64,000 nt of DNA from an uncultured Pseudomonadota bacterium (GCA_903876765.1 CAIRBH010000048.1:1-64000), one strand, 5' to 3'; shown: positions 30,365 through 42,870, counted from the first letter of the stretch. Notes: a model not told the origin generated them from the sequence alone. Translations and numbers: made by a program.

Positions 30365-31007
30365 GCTGTTGTCCGTTTGCTAGTTGCTCGAGCAGTATAG
30401 CGGCTAATTGCTCACCTGCTTTTTTTACATTGATGTCGATAGCTAAATCATGAGTTTGCGTCACTTTTAAACCCACATATCCGCATGGGTCTATTGCCGC
30501 AAAAGGCCTTAAGTCCATATTAATATTCAGGCTCAAGCCATGATAGCAGTAATTATTTTTAATGCGTAAGCCCAGTGAGGCAATTTTTTCTGCCCCAACA
30601 TAAACGCCAGGCGCATCTGCTTTTGCAGTCGATTTGACGCCATGCGCGGCCAATAATTGCATGACGGCATTTTCTAGCAAAGTCACCAGTTTGCGAACAT
30701 TGAGCTGATGCCGATTTAGGTCTAGCAGTGCATATATAATAAGCTGGCCTGGGCCATGGTAAGTGATTTTTCCACCTCTATCGGTAAGCACCACAGGAAT
30801 ATCGGCATCACTGGCTAATCGCACGTTTTTCCGATTAAGCCCCAAAGTATAAACCGAGCTATGCTCAGTGAGCCATAGCTCATCTGGCGTATTGGCTGAA
30901 CGCTCGGCAGTAAAGCGCTGCATGGCCTGCCATGTTGACTGATAGTCAGTTAGGCCTAAGTGTTTGACTAAAATAGAATTTTGCATCATAAAATGCTGCT
31001 GCATCAA
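30357..31007 (-). CDS. lipB: Octanoyltransferase
   Basis: [34 protein letters not shown]; start possibly a few codons downstream. Confidence 0.96.
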   Translation of the reverse strand: MMQQHFMMQNSILVKHLGLTDYQSTWQAMQRFTAERSANTPDELWLTEHSSVYTLGLNRKNVRLASDADIPVVLTDRGGKITYHGPGQLIIYALLDLNRHQLNVRKLVTLLENAVMQLLAAHGVKSTAKADAPGVYVGAEKIASLGLRIKNNYCYHGLSLNINMDLRPFAAIDPCGYVGLKVTQTHDLAIDINVKKAGEQLAAILLEQLANGQQHE

Positions 31008-31032
31008 AGACGTTTTAGGCAGCTTGATTAAT

Positions 31033-31326
31033 TTAAAGTGAATATTTAACCAGCGGATGAGCGCTGATTAACCGATAAACCGCATCTAATTGCTGCTGTG
31101 AAGCCACGTATACGGTACAAGTCAAACTAATATATTTGCCCGTAGCACTGAGCCTGGATTCAATCTTAGTGTCATTAAAATCAGGCAATACCGTTTGTAT
31201 CAGCGCTAGGATAGTTGGTCTAAATGCGCTTTGCGCCTCACCCATGACTTTTACTGCAAAGTCACAGGGAAAATCGATCAGGGGTGGCTGGTCAATCGCA
31301 TTTAATGATGGTTCAATTTTTGCCAT
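31033..31326 (-). CDS. DUF493 family protein (YbeD-like)
   Basis: Small protein with LIDFPCDFAVKVMGE; located between lipB and dacC. Confidence 0.87.
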   Translation of the reverse strand: MAKIEPSLNAIDQPPLIDFPCDFAVKVMGEAQSAFRPTILALIQTVLPDFNDTKIESRLSATGKYISLTCTVYVASQQQLDAVYRLISAHPLVKYSL

Positions 31327-31353
31327 GATGCTGGTTAAGTTAATGCTCAGTTT

Positions 31354-32517
31354 TTAATGGAATAGTAATTTAATTGAATCCCAAGTTCGGCCAAAGATAC
31401 CCGCTGCCGCAATTGATTTTGCGGCAACTAAATGCTGCTCATCTATCACTTGACCATTTAGGCTAAATTTAATCGTCGCGATGACTTGCCCTTTGCTAAT
31501 TGGCGCAATTAAGTCTGGTTTGCTCGTGATTGTGGCCTTCACATTGGCGTAATCACCCTTAGCAACTGTCACAAATAAATCATCGGCAACCGTCATCGCC
31601 ACTTGATTTTCATTGCCCTTCCACACTTTAACCTGATTGATAGTTTGGCCTTGTTTATAGATTAGTTTTGAATCAAAGTACTGAAAGCCATAGTTCAACA
31701 GCTTCTGACTTTCAGCGGCACGCGCCGCATCTGTGGCTGCACCTAGCACGATAGAAATACGGCGTATGCCGTCACGTTTAGCAGATGAAATAAGGCAATA
31801 ACCAGCTGATTCTGTGTGGCCAGTTTTCATACCATCCACGCTGGGGTCTAGCCACAATAAGCGGTTGCGGTTAGGTTGGCTAATATTGTTATAGCGATAC
31901 TCTTTTACCGAATATAAACGCTGATACTGGTCTGGAAAGTCATGAATTAAGGCTGTCGCAAGTATCGCTAAATCTTCGGCGGTGGTGTAATGCTGAGGGT
32001 CTGGCAAGCCAGTTGCGTTCATATAATGCGTGTTTTTCATACCTAAACGCTGGGCTTCTTTATTCATCATGTCGGCAAATTGCGCTTCTGTACTGGCAAT
32101 GCCTTCGGCCAAGGCAATCGAAGCGTCGTTGCCAGATTGAATAATCATGCCATGCAAAAGCTCATCTACCGTCACGGGCAGATTAGGCTCAATAAACATC
32201 TTAGAGCCCTCGACTTTCCAGGCAATTTCGCTCACTGGCAAGGTTTGTGTCAACGACAAATGATTATTTTTAAGCGCTTTAAAGCTTAGGTAGGCCGTCA
32301 TGATTTTAGTCAGCGAGGCTGGCTCTATGCGCATATTGCTATTTTGCGCCGCGATCAGATGGCCACTATTAAAGTCTTTAAGCAAATAGGCCTTCACTAC
32401 CAAATCTGGTGGTGGCGCAATTTGCGTACTATCTGCAAATGCCCATGGGGCTTGTAGCAGGGTGATTAAACTTAAAATAAAAACTAATGAAGTGCTTTTT
32501 GCTAGGCTAAGTGTCAT
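31354..32517 (-). CDS. dacC: D-alanyl-D-alanine carboxypeptidase (PBP5/6 family)
   Basis: PASLTKIMTAYLSF (SxxK), SGNDASIALAEGIA, VDGMKTGHTESAGYCL. Confidence 0.95.
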   Translation of the reverse strand: MTLSLAKSTSLVFILSLITLLQAPWAFADSTQIAPPPDLVVKAYLLKDFNSGHLIAAQNSNMRIEPASLTKIMTAYLSFKALKNNHLSLTQTLPVSEIAWKVEGSKMFIEPNLPVTVDELLHGMIIQSGNDASIALAEGIASTEAQFADMMNKEAQRLGMKNTHYMNATGLPDPQHYTTAEDLAILATALIHDFPDQYQRLYSVKEYRYNNISQPNRNRLLWLDPSVDGMKTGHTESAGYCLISSAKRDGIRRISIVLGAATDAARAAESQKLLNYGFQYFDSKLIYKQGQTINQVKVWKGNENQVAMTVADDLFVTVAKGDYANVKATITSKPDLIAPISKGQVIATIKFSLNGQVIDEQHLVAAKSIAAAGIFGRTWDSIKLLFH

Positions 32518-32606
32518 GATTTAATTGGATGTGATAAGTAATTGGGTTTGATAAATGAGTGGATTAAGTTGCCAGATGATCTCAGATGGCGTGATGCATA
32601 AATAGA

Positions 32607-33506
32607 TTAATGAATTACCAGTACCGTCATATTGAGTAGGCTACGAATTTGAGCCGCTGCGTCCTCTGCGGCTTGCTGCTTGGCATAAGGGCCGAGCTTC
32701 ACCCGATACAGGCCGTCATTATACACCTTAGCTACCGCTACATTGCCAACCAGTGCTAAACCTTGAATTCTTTTCAGCAAACTATTGCCATTCTGTTCAT
32801 TTTTAAAAGCGCCTACTTGCAAGTAATATGCTGCGCTTACGCCATCCGCCGCTGTCATGAAAGGTGCTGTTGCCGCTTGTGCTAATGCCGGCTGGGTTGC
32901 ATATTTTTGCATGGCTGCGGCACTGGTATCTATGGCCTCTACTTCCACCAGTCCACTACCATGATCGACTAAGCGCAGTTGATAAGCAGCTACGTAGGAT
33001 AAATCAATCAGCCTATCATTCTTAAATGGGCCTCTATCGTTAATACGCACAATCACTGAGCGGCCATTAGCTGGGTTGGTGACCTTAGCGTAACTGGGGA
33101 TAGGCAATGTGGTATGTGCGGCAGACATGGCATACATATCATATATCTCACCCGTCGATGTTTTTTTGCCATGGTAGCGCCTGCCATACCAAGAGGCTAC
33201 ACCCTGCTTTTTATAGGGTACATAGCTGGTCATGGGCGTGTATTGCTGGCCTAAGGCGGTGTATGGTTTGTTGGCACGTATAGACAGCTGTTCTGACTTA
33301 GGTACTGCACTTGCAATGCTATCAATATCTGCTGGCGCATTCTCACCAGGACCATCATCTAAATAATAACCGCCAGCCCCAGACTTTTTGCCGATATTTT
33401 CAACATTTGACGGTGACTTGGCCGCAGGACTGATGACAGGGTTTGCACCACAGGCGGCTAATAAGCTTAAACAGATAAGTAAAACTAAATTTTTGATGAT
33501 GGTCAT
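32607..33506 (-). CDS. rlpA: Septal ring lytic transglycosylase RlpA-like lipoprotein with SPOR domain
   Basis: Lipobox LLAACGAN; GVASWYGRRYHGKKTSTGEIYDMYAMSAAH; VRINDRGPF; C-terminal SPOR-like. Confidence 0.94.
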   Translation of the reverse strand: MTIIKNLVLLICLSLLAACGANPVISPAAKSPSNVENIGKKSGAGGYYLDDGPGENAPADIDSIASAVPKSEQLSIRANKPYTALGQQYTPMTSYVPYKKQGVASWYGRRYHGKKTSTGEIYDMYAMSAAHTTLPIPSYAKVTNPANGRSVIVRINDRGPFKNDRLIDLSYVAAYQLRLVDHGSGLVEVEAIDTSAAAMQKYATQPALAQAATAPFMTAADGVSAAYYLQVGAFKNEQNGNSLLKRIQGLALVGNVAVAKVYNDGLYRVKLGPYAKQQAAEDAAAQIRSLLNMTVLVIH

Positions 33507-33512
33507 AGCTAA

Positions 33513-33587
33513 TTGATCTTAAAAGTTGATTAATCTTAAACTAGATTAATCTTAAGGTTAGTTAATCTTAAGGTTAGTTAATCTTAG
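33513..33587. repeat. Degenerate 16-bp tandem repeat (TTAATCTTAAGGTTAG), overlapping the rodA stop
   Basis: TTAATCTTAA/G starts at 33530, 33546, 33562, 33578; a degenerate TTGATCTTAA starts at 33513. Confidence 0.9.
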
Positions 33588-34678
33588 GTTGCGACTAACT
33601 TCTTATGCGTTTCTATGCTCATAAGTATGCCCAAACTCAGGCATAGCATTACCATAGAGGTGCCGCCATAGCTTATCAGCGGCAAAGGCACGCCAACTAT
33701 AGGCAAAATACCGCTAACCATGCCCATATTGACAAAAGCGTAAGTGAAAAAAGTCAACGAGATGCTGCCTGCCAACAAACGACCAAAAGTTGTTTGTGCT
33801 TGATGGGCTATCATCAAGCCGCGCAATACAATTAAACTAAAAAGACCAACTAACAAGACATTGCCTAATAGACCAAATTCCTCACTAAACACGGCAAAAA
33901 TAAAGTCTGTGGTGCGCTCGGGGATAAAGTCTAGCTGGGCTTGTGTGCCATTGAGCCAGCCCTTGCCCACCGCGCCGCCTGAGCCTATGGCAATAATCGC
34001 TTGTATGGTATGGTAGCCTGAGCCTAAGGGGTCTTGCGTGGGGTCGAATAAAATCTCTATGCGGCGGCGCTGATAGTCATGCAGCATAGACCACAATATA
34101 GGCGTAGAGGCAGCAAATGCCAGCGCACTACCCACGAGCAGCTTCCAACTGAGGCCAGCTAAAAATAATACATAAAAACCTGAGGCGGTAATCAGTAAAG
34201 CTGTGCCTAAATCAGGCTGCTTCATGATTAATGCTACGGGCACGACTAAAAACAAGCCTGCAAAAACAAAATCTGTCATGACGGGCTTACTTTCTTGTTT
34301 AGAGAAATACCAAGCGAGCATCATAGGCATGGCGATACGCATGACTTCAGAGGGCTGTATTTTAGTAAAGCCTAAATTAAGCCAACGCTGAGCACCGTGG
34401 CTGATGGAGCCAAATAATTCAACCGCAATCAATAATAAAACCGCTAAAACATAAAGTGGCAGCGCAATTCGCTCAAGTTGATTGGGGGCAATATTAGCTG
34501 CCGCCCACATAAAACTTAGAGCGACTATGATATTGACACCTTGTGCATAGACACGGCTAAGATCTTGGCCAGAAGCGCTATACAGCACAAATAGCCCTAT
34601 CATCAAGGTGAAAAATAAACTGGCCATTAAGAACGAATCTATGTGTTTAAGCCATTGCGTTATTAATTGACTAATCAT
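33584..34678 (-). CDS. rodA: Rod shape-determining protein RodA (SEDS glycosyltransferase)
   Basis: FIFAVFSEEFGLLGN; VGVPLPLISYGGTSMV. Confidence 0.97.
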   Translation of the reverse strand: MISQLITQWLKHIDSFLMASLFFTLMIGLFVLYSASGQDLSRVYAQGVNIIVALSFMWAAANIAPNQLERIALPLYVLAVLLLIAVELFGSISHGAQRWLNLGFTKIQPSEVMRIAMPMMLAWYFSKQESKPVMTDFVFAGLFLVVPVALIMKQPDLGTALLITASGFYVLFLAGLSWKLLVGSALAFAASTPILWSMLHDYQRRRIEILFDPTQDPLGSGYHTIQAIIAIGSGGAVGKGWLNGTQAQLDFIPERTTDFIFAVFSEEFGLLGNVLLVGLFSLIVLRGLMIAHQAQTTFGRLLAGSISLTFFTYAFVNMGMVSGILPIVGVPLPLISYGGTSMVMLCLSLGILMSIETHKKLVAT

Positions 34679-36593
34679 GTAACTCTTCTTCTATAGCATG
34701 GGGTGGGGTTAATATTTTTTTAAGCTCTTTTGTAGCTTCAACAGCAGGCAGTTGGCCTAGCAAATAATAATCCATGACTTTTCTGGCAATTGGCCCCGCC
34801 GAGGAGCCACCATGACCACCATTTTCAACTATCACCGCCAAGGCTATGCTGGGGTCGTTGGCTGGGGCATAGGCAATAAATAATGCGTGATCGCGATGGC
34901 GTTCATTAATGGCACTGGTGTCATATTTTGCATTCTGTTTAATGCCTATGACTTGCGCTGTGCCTGTTTTAGCCGCGATAGCATAACTGGCATTAGCGCC
35001 CACACTGGCCGCCGTGCCGCCCGGCAAGGTCACATCTATCATGCCTTGCTTGACGATGGCAATATTTTCTGGCTTGAGACTCATTTTATCTTGCACTAGC
35101 GGGGCGATCAATTGGCTTTCTGCTGTCATCGGATTTTGAATTTTCATGACTAAATGCGGCTTCATCGCCACCCCATTATTGGCTAGCGTGGCAGTGGCCT
35201 GAGCTAGCTGCATAGGTGTCACTAAAGTATAGCCTTGACCTATGCCGACTATTACCGTTTCACCCTGATACCAAGGCTGTTTATAACGGCGCATTTTCCA
35301 AGCAGGGGTAGGCAATAGGCCGCCGTTTTCACCTTGAATGTCCACCCCTGACTTTTCACCAAATCCAAAATGGCGAACAAATTCGGTCAATTTTTCTATG
35401 CCTAAATCTAGTGCTAAGCCATAAAAAAACGTATCACACGAAACGGTAATAGCGCGTTGCATGTCTACCATGCCATGTCCGCCTGGCTTCCAATCTCTAT
35501 AGTGATGGCTACTATTACCTAAACTATAATAACCTGGGTCATGAATAGAAAATGGTGGGGTGCGCTTAGCATTTTCTAGTCCTGCCATGGCAACAAAGGG
35601 CTTAAACGTTGAGCCTGGCGGATAAATGCCGCGTATCGGCCGATTCACCAAAGGCTTATCTAAGGATTCATTGAGTAATTTCCAGTTATCCATATCAATG
35701 CCATCGACAAATAAATTAGGATCGAAGCTGGGCTGGCTAACATAAGCTAAAATTTCGCCGGTTTTAGGGTTAATAGCCACGAGCGCGCCGCGCCGCTCAC
35801 CAAACGCAGTTTCGGCAATTTCTTGCAATTTACTGTCTATGGATAATACCAAGTTGCTGCCCGATACCGGTGAAGTGCTGGATATGACCCGAACGGCGCG
35901 TCCATCTGCATCCGTTTCTACTTGCTGAAAACCCGTCTTCCCATGTAATTGATGCTCATAAAACTGCTCTACACCACTTTTTCCTACATGGTCAGAGCCC
36001 TTGTAATTAGACAAGTCGCCTGATTTTTCAAGATTAACTATATCGCTATCATTAATGCGGCCAATATAACCTATCATGTGCGAGCCCAGCTTACCTAAAG
36101 GGTAATGTCTAAATAATCTAGATTTTATTTCCACCCCAGGAAAGCGATAGTGATTAACGGCAAACCTGGCCGCCTCTAGTTCGTTAAGGTGGGTGCGTAT
36201 GGGGATGCTTTCAAAGTTGCGACTTTCACTTTGTAATTTGTTAAAGCGTTTTCTATCTAGTTTGCTAATCTCAACCAGCTGGCCTAGCTGGGCAATAGTA
36301 GCCTCAAGATTATCTACTTTAGCAGGGGTGATTTCTAAGGTGTAAACAAAAAAATTGTGCGCTAACACCAAGCCATTCTTATCTAAGATGAGCCCGCGAT
36401 TAGCCACAACGGGCAATAGTGAAATGCGATTATTTTCTGCTAGCGTTTGGTAATGGCCGTATTGCTTAATTTGTAAATAAGAAAAGCGAAACAGCAATAA
36501 GCCAAATAAACCCAATACCACGAAGGCGGTAAAGCCCAATCTCAGCCTAAAATAATACTGCTCATGTTGGTAGTTTTTAAGTTCCGCAGCCAT
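34671..36593 (-). CDS. mrdA: Penicillin-binding protein 2
   Basis: YPPGSTFKPFVAMAGLE; SCDTFFYGLALDLGI; AAKTGTAQV. Confidence 0.97.
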   Translation of the reverse strand: MAAELKNYQHEQYYFRLRLGFTAFVVLGLFGLLLFRFSYLQIKQYGHYQTLAENNRISLLPVVANRGLILDKNGLVLAHNFFVYTLEITPAKVDNLEATIAQLGQLVEISKLDRKRFNKLQSESRNFESIPIRTHLNELEAARFAVNHYRFPGVEIKSRLFRHYPLGKLGSHMIGYIGRINDSDIVNLEKSGDLSNYKGSDHVGKSGVEQFYEHQLHGKTGFQQVETDADGRAVRVISSTSPVSGSNLVLSIDSKLQEIAETAFGERRGALVAINPKTGEILAYVSQPSFDPNLFVDGIDMDNWKLLNESLDKPLVNRPIRGIYPPGSTFKPFVAMAGLENAKRTPPFSIHDPGYYSLGNSSHHYRDWKPGGHGMVDMQRAITVSCDTFFYGLALDLGIEKLTEFVRHFGFGEKSGVDIQGENGGLLPTPAWKMRRYKQPWYQGETVIVGIGQGYTLVTPMQLAQATATLANNGVAMKPHLVMKIQNPMTAESQLIAPLVQDKMSLKPENIAIVKQGMIDVTLPGGTAASVGANASYAIAAKTGTAQVIGIKQNAKYDTSAINERHRDHALFIAYAPANDPSIALAVIVENGGHGGSSAGPIARKVMDYYLLGQLPAVEATKELKKILTPPHAIEEELHD

Positions 36594-36647
36594 GCCTAGC
36601 TACCAAGCAAGCAGACTTGATGTGCAATATTTTGCCAAATAGCCAAA

Positions 36648-37127
36648 TTAATGATCACGACGGTGCCCGCCCACATCCAAGCCAAATATGCCGGCAATCA
36701 ACCATAGCAAAACGCCTATCAAACTGGGGATAAAGTAGGTCCAGCCTATCAATTGCCCGCCAGCAAAGGTTTTAATAATTAATAGGATGATCTGCGAAAT
36801 GAAAAGTAGCAGGAATACATAAAATAGCTGTTGTGTGCGATTAAACAGTACCAAGCGTTTCTGATAGGTCACGGCAAAAAAAGCCGTGATAGTGTAAGCC
36901 AGTGCGTATTGCCCAAACACCCCACCAGTGGCCAAGTCGACAAATAGTCCGACAAACCATGCAGTGCCAACATTGCACAAATTAGGCGCACGTATTAGCC
37001 AAAATATAATAAGCAGCAACATAAAATCAGGACGCACGGTCAAAGCAAAACCAGACCAGGGTAGTAGCAATAAAATTAACGCCAATATCAGCGACAAGTA
37101 AACCGACTTGAAATTATTCATGTACAT
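36648..37127 (-). CDS. mreD: Rod shape-determining protein MreD
   Basis: RPDFMLLLIIFWLIRAP; GLFVDLATGGVFGQYALAYT. Confidence 0.94.
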   Translation of the reverse strand: MYMNNFKSVYLSLILALILLLLPWSGFALTVRPDFMLLLIIFWLIRAPNLCNVGTAWFVGLFVDLATGGVFGQYALAYTITAFFAVTYQKRLVLFNRTQQLFYVFLLLFISQIILLIIKTFAGGQLIGWTYFIPSLIGVLLWLIAGIFGLDVGGHRRDH

Positions 37128-37129
37128 AA

Positions 37130-38095
37130 TTACTCACTGGTATGATGTGGCGGCATGGTGTTGGCTGGTTGATTAGCATCTGCATTCGCTGGCGCTGCTA
37201 TTAGCTGCGAGCTTGATTCAGTTTGTGACGTATGAGCATGGGCAATACTCACCACCAGCACTTGCTTATGGTTTTCAACGCCCCCCGTAGGGGCGCAAAT
37301 GATGCGGGCAAAGGGTGAATCTGGGCTAATTTCAATTTTAGATACTATCGCCACTGCAAGACCTGTAGGGTAAACGCCATCTATGCCAGAAGTTACCAAT
37401 TTATCGCCACGGCGTATATCTACATTAGATGGCAAGTACGGTAGATCTAAGCTACTATCACGGCCATGACCAAATGCGATGGCACGTAAGCCATTGCGCT
37501 CTATCTGCACAGGAATTGCCAAAGTCGTATCAGTAATTAACGTGACCTCGCTAGTTAAGGGATAAACCCGCGTCACTTGGCCTATCACCCCAGCCGCATC
37601 AACCACCGCCTCACCTGCAGAAATTTGATGGGCTTGTCCACGATTAATCACGATTTTTCTACTGAATGTATCACGGCCTACATGCATAATCTCGGCCGCC
37701 ACAGTAGCTTGCGCTATGCTTTCATTCACTTGCAGCAATTGCCGCAGATGAATATTCTCAAGCGCCAGTGTATTGAGTTTTTGTAGGGTGATCGCTTGTC
37801 CTATAGACTGCTGTTTTAAATGCTTATTTTCGCTGAGCAAATAATCATGTGTGGAAAAGTATTCGCCCGCATCACGGTAAAGTTGCGATGGCGCGTTGGC
37901 TAAAATTTGTAGTGGATGCAATAGCGTTTGCAAAGTTTGTCGCACTGTTAGCAAATATTGCAATCTGGAATCAGCGGCCATTAAAGCTAAAGACAATACT
38001 GAAAAAAAAGCCAGACGCGCCAAAGCACTAGGGCCATGCACAAAAAATGCTGGGGCTTGCTGTTGCTCTAATTTTTTATTTAAACGACGAGTCAT
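37130..38095 (-). CDS. mreC: Rod shape-determining protein MreC
   Basis: N-terminal TM, coiled coil, INRGQAHQISAGEAVVDAAGVIGQV. Confidence 0.95.
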   Translation of the reverse strand: MTRRLNKKLEQQQAPAFFVHGPSALARLAFFSVLSLALMAADSRLQYLLTVRQTLQTLLHPLQILANAPSQLYRDAGEYFSTHDYLLSENKHLKQQSIGQAITLQKLNTLALENIHLRQLLQVNESIAQATVAAEIMHVGRDTFSRKIVINRGQAHQISAGEAVVDAAGVIGQVTRVYPLTSEVTLITDTTLAIPVQIERNGLRAIAFGHGRDSSLDLPYLPSNVDIRRGDKLVTSGIDGVYPTGLAVAIVSKIEISPDSPFARIICAPTGGVENHKQVLVVSIAHAHTSQTESSSQLIAAPANADANQPANTMPPHHTSE

Positions 38096-38221
38096 TGGTT
38101 AAGTTGTGCTCAATAACTCTAAATTTATTTAAAGTTACCCTCAAGTGTTACTTGTTCAAAATATCTATTTTAATTGGCAATCTCTAGCAAAATAGCTGCT
38201 TGTGATTTAGCCTTTATTATG

Positions 38222-38251
38222 AAGTTTAGGCCGTAAATACGGCCTAAACTT
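38222..38251. repeat. Perfect inverted repeat in the mreB-mreC intergenic region
   Basis: AAGTTTAGGCCGTA-AA-TACGGCCTAAACTT. Confidence 0.85.
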
Positions 38252-38304
38252 TAATTACCACCCGTCAAATACTGCCCTAAAAACTAGGGCAATTTAGGCT
38301 ATTT

Positions 38305-39399
<1,095 letters not shown>

Positions 39400-39571
39400 T
39401 TACGTCAGCAATTTAGGTGTCTATAAAATCAAGGTATAATACCGCATATCTTGTTGAAAATTAAGATGTGATTACAACTTATTACAAAACAACAAATCAT
39501 AACCTCATAAAAATGATAAACGTCAGGCGCAGCATAATAGCTGTACCACTTAAATTTTGGATTATTCAAGC

Positions 39572-39886
39572 ATGGCATTGAGCATTGAAGATATTAAAAA
39601 AGTCGCGCATTTGGCCCGCATTGCCATTAGTGATGCCGACACTAGCGCTACACTGACTAAGCTGACAGGCATTTTGGGCTTAATAGAGCAGATGCAAGCA
39701 GTTGACACTACTGGCATTGTGCCCATGTCGCATTCGCAAAACTTAAGCCAACGCTTGCGCAATGATGTCGTAACAAAAACCAATCTGCGCGACGAGTTTC
39801 AAAAAAATGCGCCTAAGCTAGGCAATGGTTCAACTGAGCCCGCTGTTGCCGACGGCTTGTATCTTGTCCCTAAAGTCATAGAATAA
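39572..39886 (+). CDS. gatC: Asp/Glu-tRNA amidotransferase subunit C
   Basis: [20 protein letters not shown]; upstream of gatA. Confidence 0.95.
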   Translation: MALSIEDIKKVAHLARIAISDADTSATLTKLTGILGLIEQMQAVDTTGIVPMSHSQNLSQRLRNDVVTKTNLRDEFQKNAPKLGNGSTEPAVADGLYLVPKVIE

Positions 39887-39888
39887 TC

Positions 39889-41388
39889 ATGAATCAAATA
39901 GATCTCACTCACTTTAGCTTAAGGCAAATTGCCGAGCTGTTGCAAAGCAAAAAAATTTCCAGCGTTGAACTGACGCAAACTTTTTTAGCTCGCATCAAAC
40001 AATATAACCCCAATATCAATGCCTACATCGCCTTAGATGAAGACAAAACGCTAGCCCAAGCACAAGCGGCAGATGCACGAATTGCAGCAGGTAATGTCAC
40101 GCCCTTGACTGGCATCCCGATTGCACAAAAAGATATTTTTTGTGCCAAAGGCTGGCCAACTACTTGCGGCTCTAAAATGCTTGCTGAGTTTATTGCTCCT
40201 TATGACGCCCATGTCATTAGTCAATTTGACAGCGCAGGTGCAGTGAATTTGGGTAAAACCAATATGGATGAATTCGCCATGGGTTCTTCTAACGAAACCA
40301 GTTACTTTGGCGGCGTTAAAAACCCATGGAGCTATGATCGTGTGCCAGGCGGTAGTAGTGGCGGCAGTGCCGCGGCAGTGGCTGCTAGGCTGTGTGCCGC
40401 GGCCACTGGCACAGATACTGGCGGCTCTATTCGCCAACCAGCCTCATTATGTGGGCTGACTGGGCTAAAACCAACTTATGGCGTAGTCTCACGTTACGGC
40501 ATGATTGCCTTTGCCTCATCGCTAGACCAGGCGGGGCCCATGGCAAAAAGTGCCGAAGACTGCGCTTTAATGATGAATGTCATGGCAGGCTTTGATGAGC
40601 GCGATTCCACTAGCTTGGACCGCGCAAAAGAAGATTACTGCAAAGATTTGCATCAGCCATTACGCGGCCTAAAAATAGGTCTGCCCAAAGAATTTTTTGC
40701 CCAAGGTTTGGATGCCAATGTCGGTAAAGTGATTGAAGCCGCCATTTCACAATACAAAAAATTAGGCGCTGATATCATAGAAATATCCTTGCCTAACACT
40801 GGGCTGTCGATTCCTGTTTACTATGTGTTGGCGCCAGCTGAGGCCTCAAGTAATTTATCGCGCTATGATGGCGTGCGCTATGGTCATCGCAGCGCTGAAT
40901 ATTCAGATTTAATGGATATGTACTGTAAGAGCCGTGCTGAAGGCTTTGGCGCTGAAGTCAAACGCCGCATTTTAATTGGCACTTATGTATTGAGTGCGGG
41001 CTACTATGATGCCTATTACCTCAAAGCGCAGCAAATACGTCGTTTAATTGCCCAAGACTTTGTAGAAGCCTTTAAACAATGTGATGTGATTATGGGCCCA
41101 GCTGCGCCTTCAACCGCTTTTAAAGCTGGTGAAAAAGTAGATGATCCAGTGGCCATGTATCTACAAGATATTTATACCATCTCAACCAATTTAGCAGGCT
41201 TACCTGGCATGAGCGTACCAGCTGGTTTTGCCCAAAGTGATGATGGCAAATCATTACCTGTGGGCTTACAAATTATTGGCAACTATTTTGATGAAGCGCG
41301 CATGTTAGGCGTCGCCCATCAGTATCAACAAGTGACAGATTGGCATAAGCAAGCACCGAATTTAGATATGCCTGAAGGAATAGCATAA
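39889..41388 (+). CDS. gatA: Asp/Glu-tRNA amidotransferase subunit A
   Basis: Amidase signature [33 protein letters not shown]. Confidence 0.98.
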   Translation: MNQIDLTHFSLRQIAELLQSKKISSVELTQTFLARIKQYNPNINAYIALDEDKTLAQAQAADARIAAGNVTPLTGIPIAQKDIFCAKGWPTTCGSKMLAEFIAPYDAHVISQFDSAGAVNLGKTNMDEFAMGSSNETSYFGGVKNPWSYDRVPGGSSGGSAAAVAARLCAAATGTDTGGSIRQPASLCGLTGLKPTYGVVSRYGMIAFASSLDQAGPMAKSAEDCALMMNVMAGFDERDSTSLDRAKEDYCKDLHQPLRGLKIGLPKEFFAQGLDANVGKVIEAAISQYKKLGADIIEISLPNTGLSIPVYYVLAPAEASSNLSRYDGVRYGHRSAEYSDLMDMYCKSRAEGFGAEVKRRILIGTYVLSAGYYDAYYLKAQQIRRLIAQDFVEAFKQCDVIMGPAAPSTAFKAGEKVDDPVAMYLQDIYTISTNLAGLPGMSVPAGFAQSDDGKSLPVGLQIIGNYFDEARMLGVAHQYQQVTDWHKQAPNLDMPEGIA

Positions 41389-42836
41389 TGGAATGGGAAG
41401 TCGTTATTGGGTTAGAAACGCATACACAACTGCAAACAAATACTAAGATTTTTTCTGGTGCCGCCATCAAATATGGCGCAGAGCCCAATACTCAAGCTTG
41501 TGAAGTGAGCCTAGCCTTGCCTGGCGTATTGCCAGTATTAAATAAGCAAGCGGTACATTGTGCGATTAAGTTTGGTCTTGCGATTAATGCTGAAATTGCG
41601 CCTCGCTCAGTCTTTGCTCGTAAAAATTACTTTTACCCAGACTTACCTAAAGGCTACCAAATCAGCCAATTTGAGCTGCCCGTGGTGGGCAAAGGCGCAG
41701 TCACTATACAAGTGCCTGCACAAGGTAAAAATGCCGCCTATGAAAAAGTCATCAACATTACTCGCGCGCATTTAGAAGAAGATGCTGGCAAGTCTGTACA
41801 TGGTGCAGTTGAGGACATGAGTGGTATAGACCTTAACCGAGCAGGTACTCCATTGCTAGAAATTGTCACCGAGCCTGATATGCGTTCTGCCGCCGAAGCT
41901 GTGGCTTATGCCAAAAAACTGCATGAACTGGTGCAATGGATAGACATTTGTGACGGCAATATGCAAGAAGGCAGTTTTCGCTGTGATGTCAATGTTTCAG
42001 TACGCCCCAAGGGCACAGAAAAACTCGGTACTCGGCGCGAGATTAAAAACCTCAATTCATTCAAATTTATGACGCAGGCCATTGAATATGAAACCCGCTG
42101 GCAAATTGAAACGCTAGAAGATGGTGGCAAGATACAACAGGCAACGGTGTTATTTAACCCAGATACTGGTGAAACCCGCGCCATGCGTAGCAAAGAAGAA
42201 GCCAATGACTACCGCTACTTCCCCGACCCAGATTTGCTGCCTTTAATCATTACTGAAGCGGATAAAGCGCGTATTGGTGCTGATATGCCAGAGCTGCCAG
42301 CAGCCATGAAAGCTCGCCTAGAAGCGCAGTATGGCCTATCTAGCTACGATGCCAGCAGCCTAACCACCTCAAAAGATTTAGCCGATTATTTTGTGGCTAT
42401 AGTAGATGCTGGCGCTGATGCCAAACAAGCCGCCAACTGGATGATGGGCAGTGTTTCAGCCAAATTAAATAGCGAAGATAAAAATATCAAAGCCTGTTCA
42501 ATTAGTGCGCAGCAACTGGCACAGCTATTAACACGCATTGCTGATGGGACTATTTCAAATAATGCCGCCAAGCAAGTATTTGAAGCGATGTGGGCTGGTG
42601 AAGGTGACGTAGACAGTATTATTGCAGCAAAAGGGCTTAAACAAGAATCTGACACTGGCGCAATTGAAGCCATTATTGATGAAGTATTAGCGGCTAATGG
42701 CGCGATGGTAGAAGAGTTTAAAGCCGGCAAGGAAAAAGCCTTTAATGCGCTTGTTGGCCAAGCTATGAAAGCTTCAAAAGGTAAAGCCAACCCTGCACAA
42801 GTCAACGAGATACTGAAGAAAAAACTGAGCGCCTAA
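41388..42836 (+). CDS. gatB: Asp/Glu-tRNA amidotransferase subunit B
   Basis: [39 protein letters not shown]. Confidence 0.98.
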   Translation: MEWEVVIGLETHTQLQTNTKIFSGAAIKYGAEPNTQACEVSLALPGVLPVLNKQAVHCAIKFGLAINAEIAPRSVFARKNYFYPDLPKGYQISQFELPVVGKGAVTIQVPAQGKNAAYEKVINITRAHLEEDAGKSVHGAVEDMSGIDLNRAGTPLLEIVTEPDMRSAAEAVAYAKKLHELVQWIDICDGNMQEGSFRCDVNVSVRPKGTEKLGTRREIKNLNSFKFMTQAIEYETRWQIETLEDGGKIQQATVLFNPDTGETRAMRSKEEANDYRYFPDPDLLPLIITEADKARIGADMPELPAAMKARLEAQYGLSSYDASSLTTSKDLADYFVAIVDAGADAKQAANWMMGSVSAKLNSEDKNIKACSISAQQLAQLLTRIADGTISNNAAKQVFEAMWAGEGDVDSIIAAKGLKQESDTGAIEAIIDEVLAANGAMVEEFKAGKEKAFNALVGQAMKASKGKANPAQVNEILKKKLSA

Positions 42837-42870
42837 TTTTTAGTTGATCGACTATTTTTAAAAGTCAGCG

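Noticed and set aside
33513-33587. CRISPR-like array
   Set aside because: 16-bp contiguous tandem units with no unique spacers; not CRISPR
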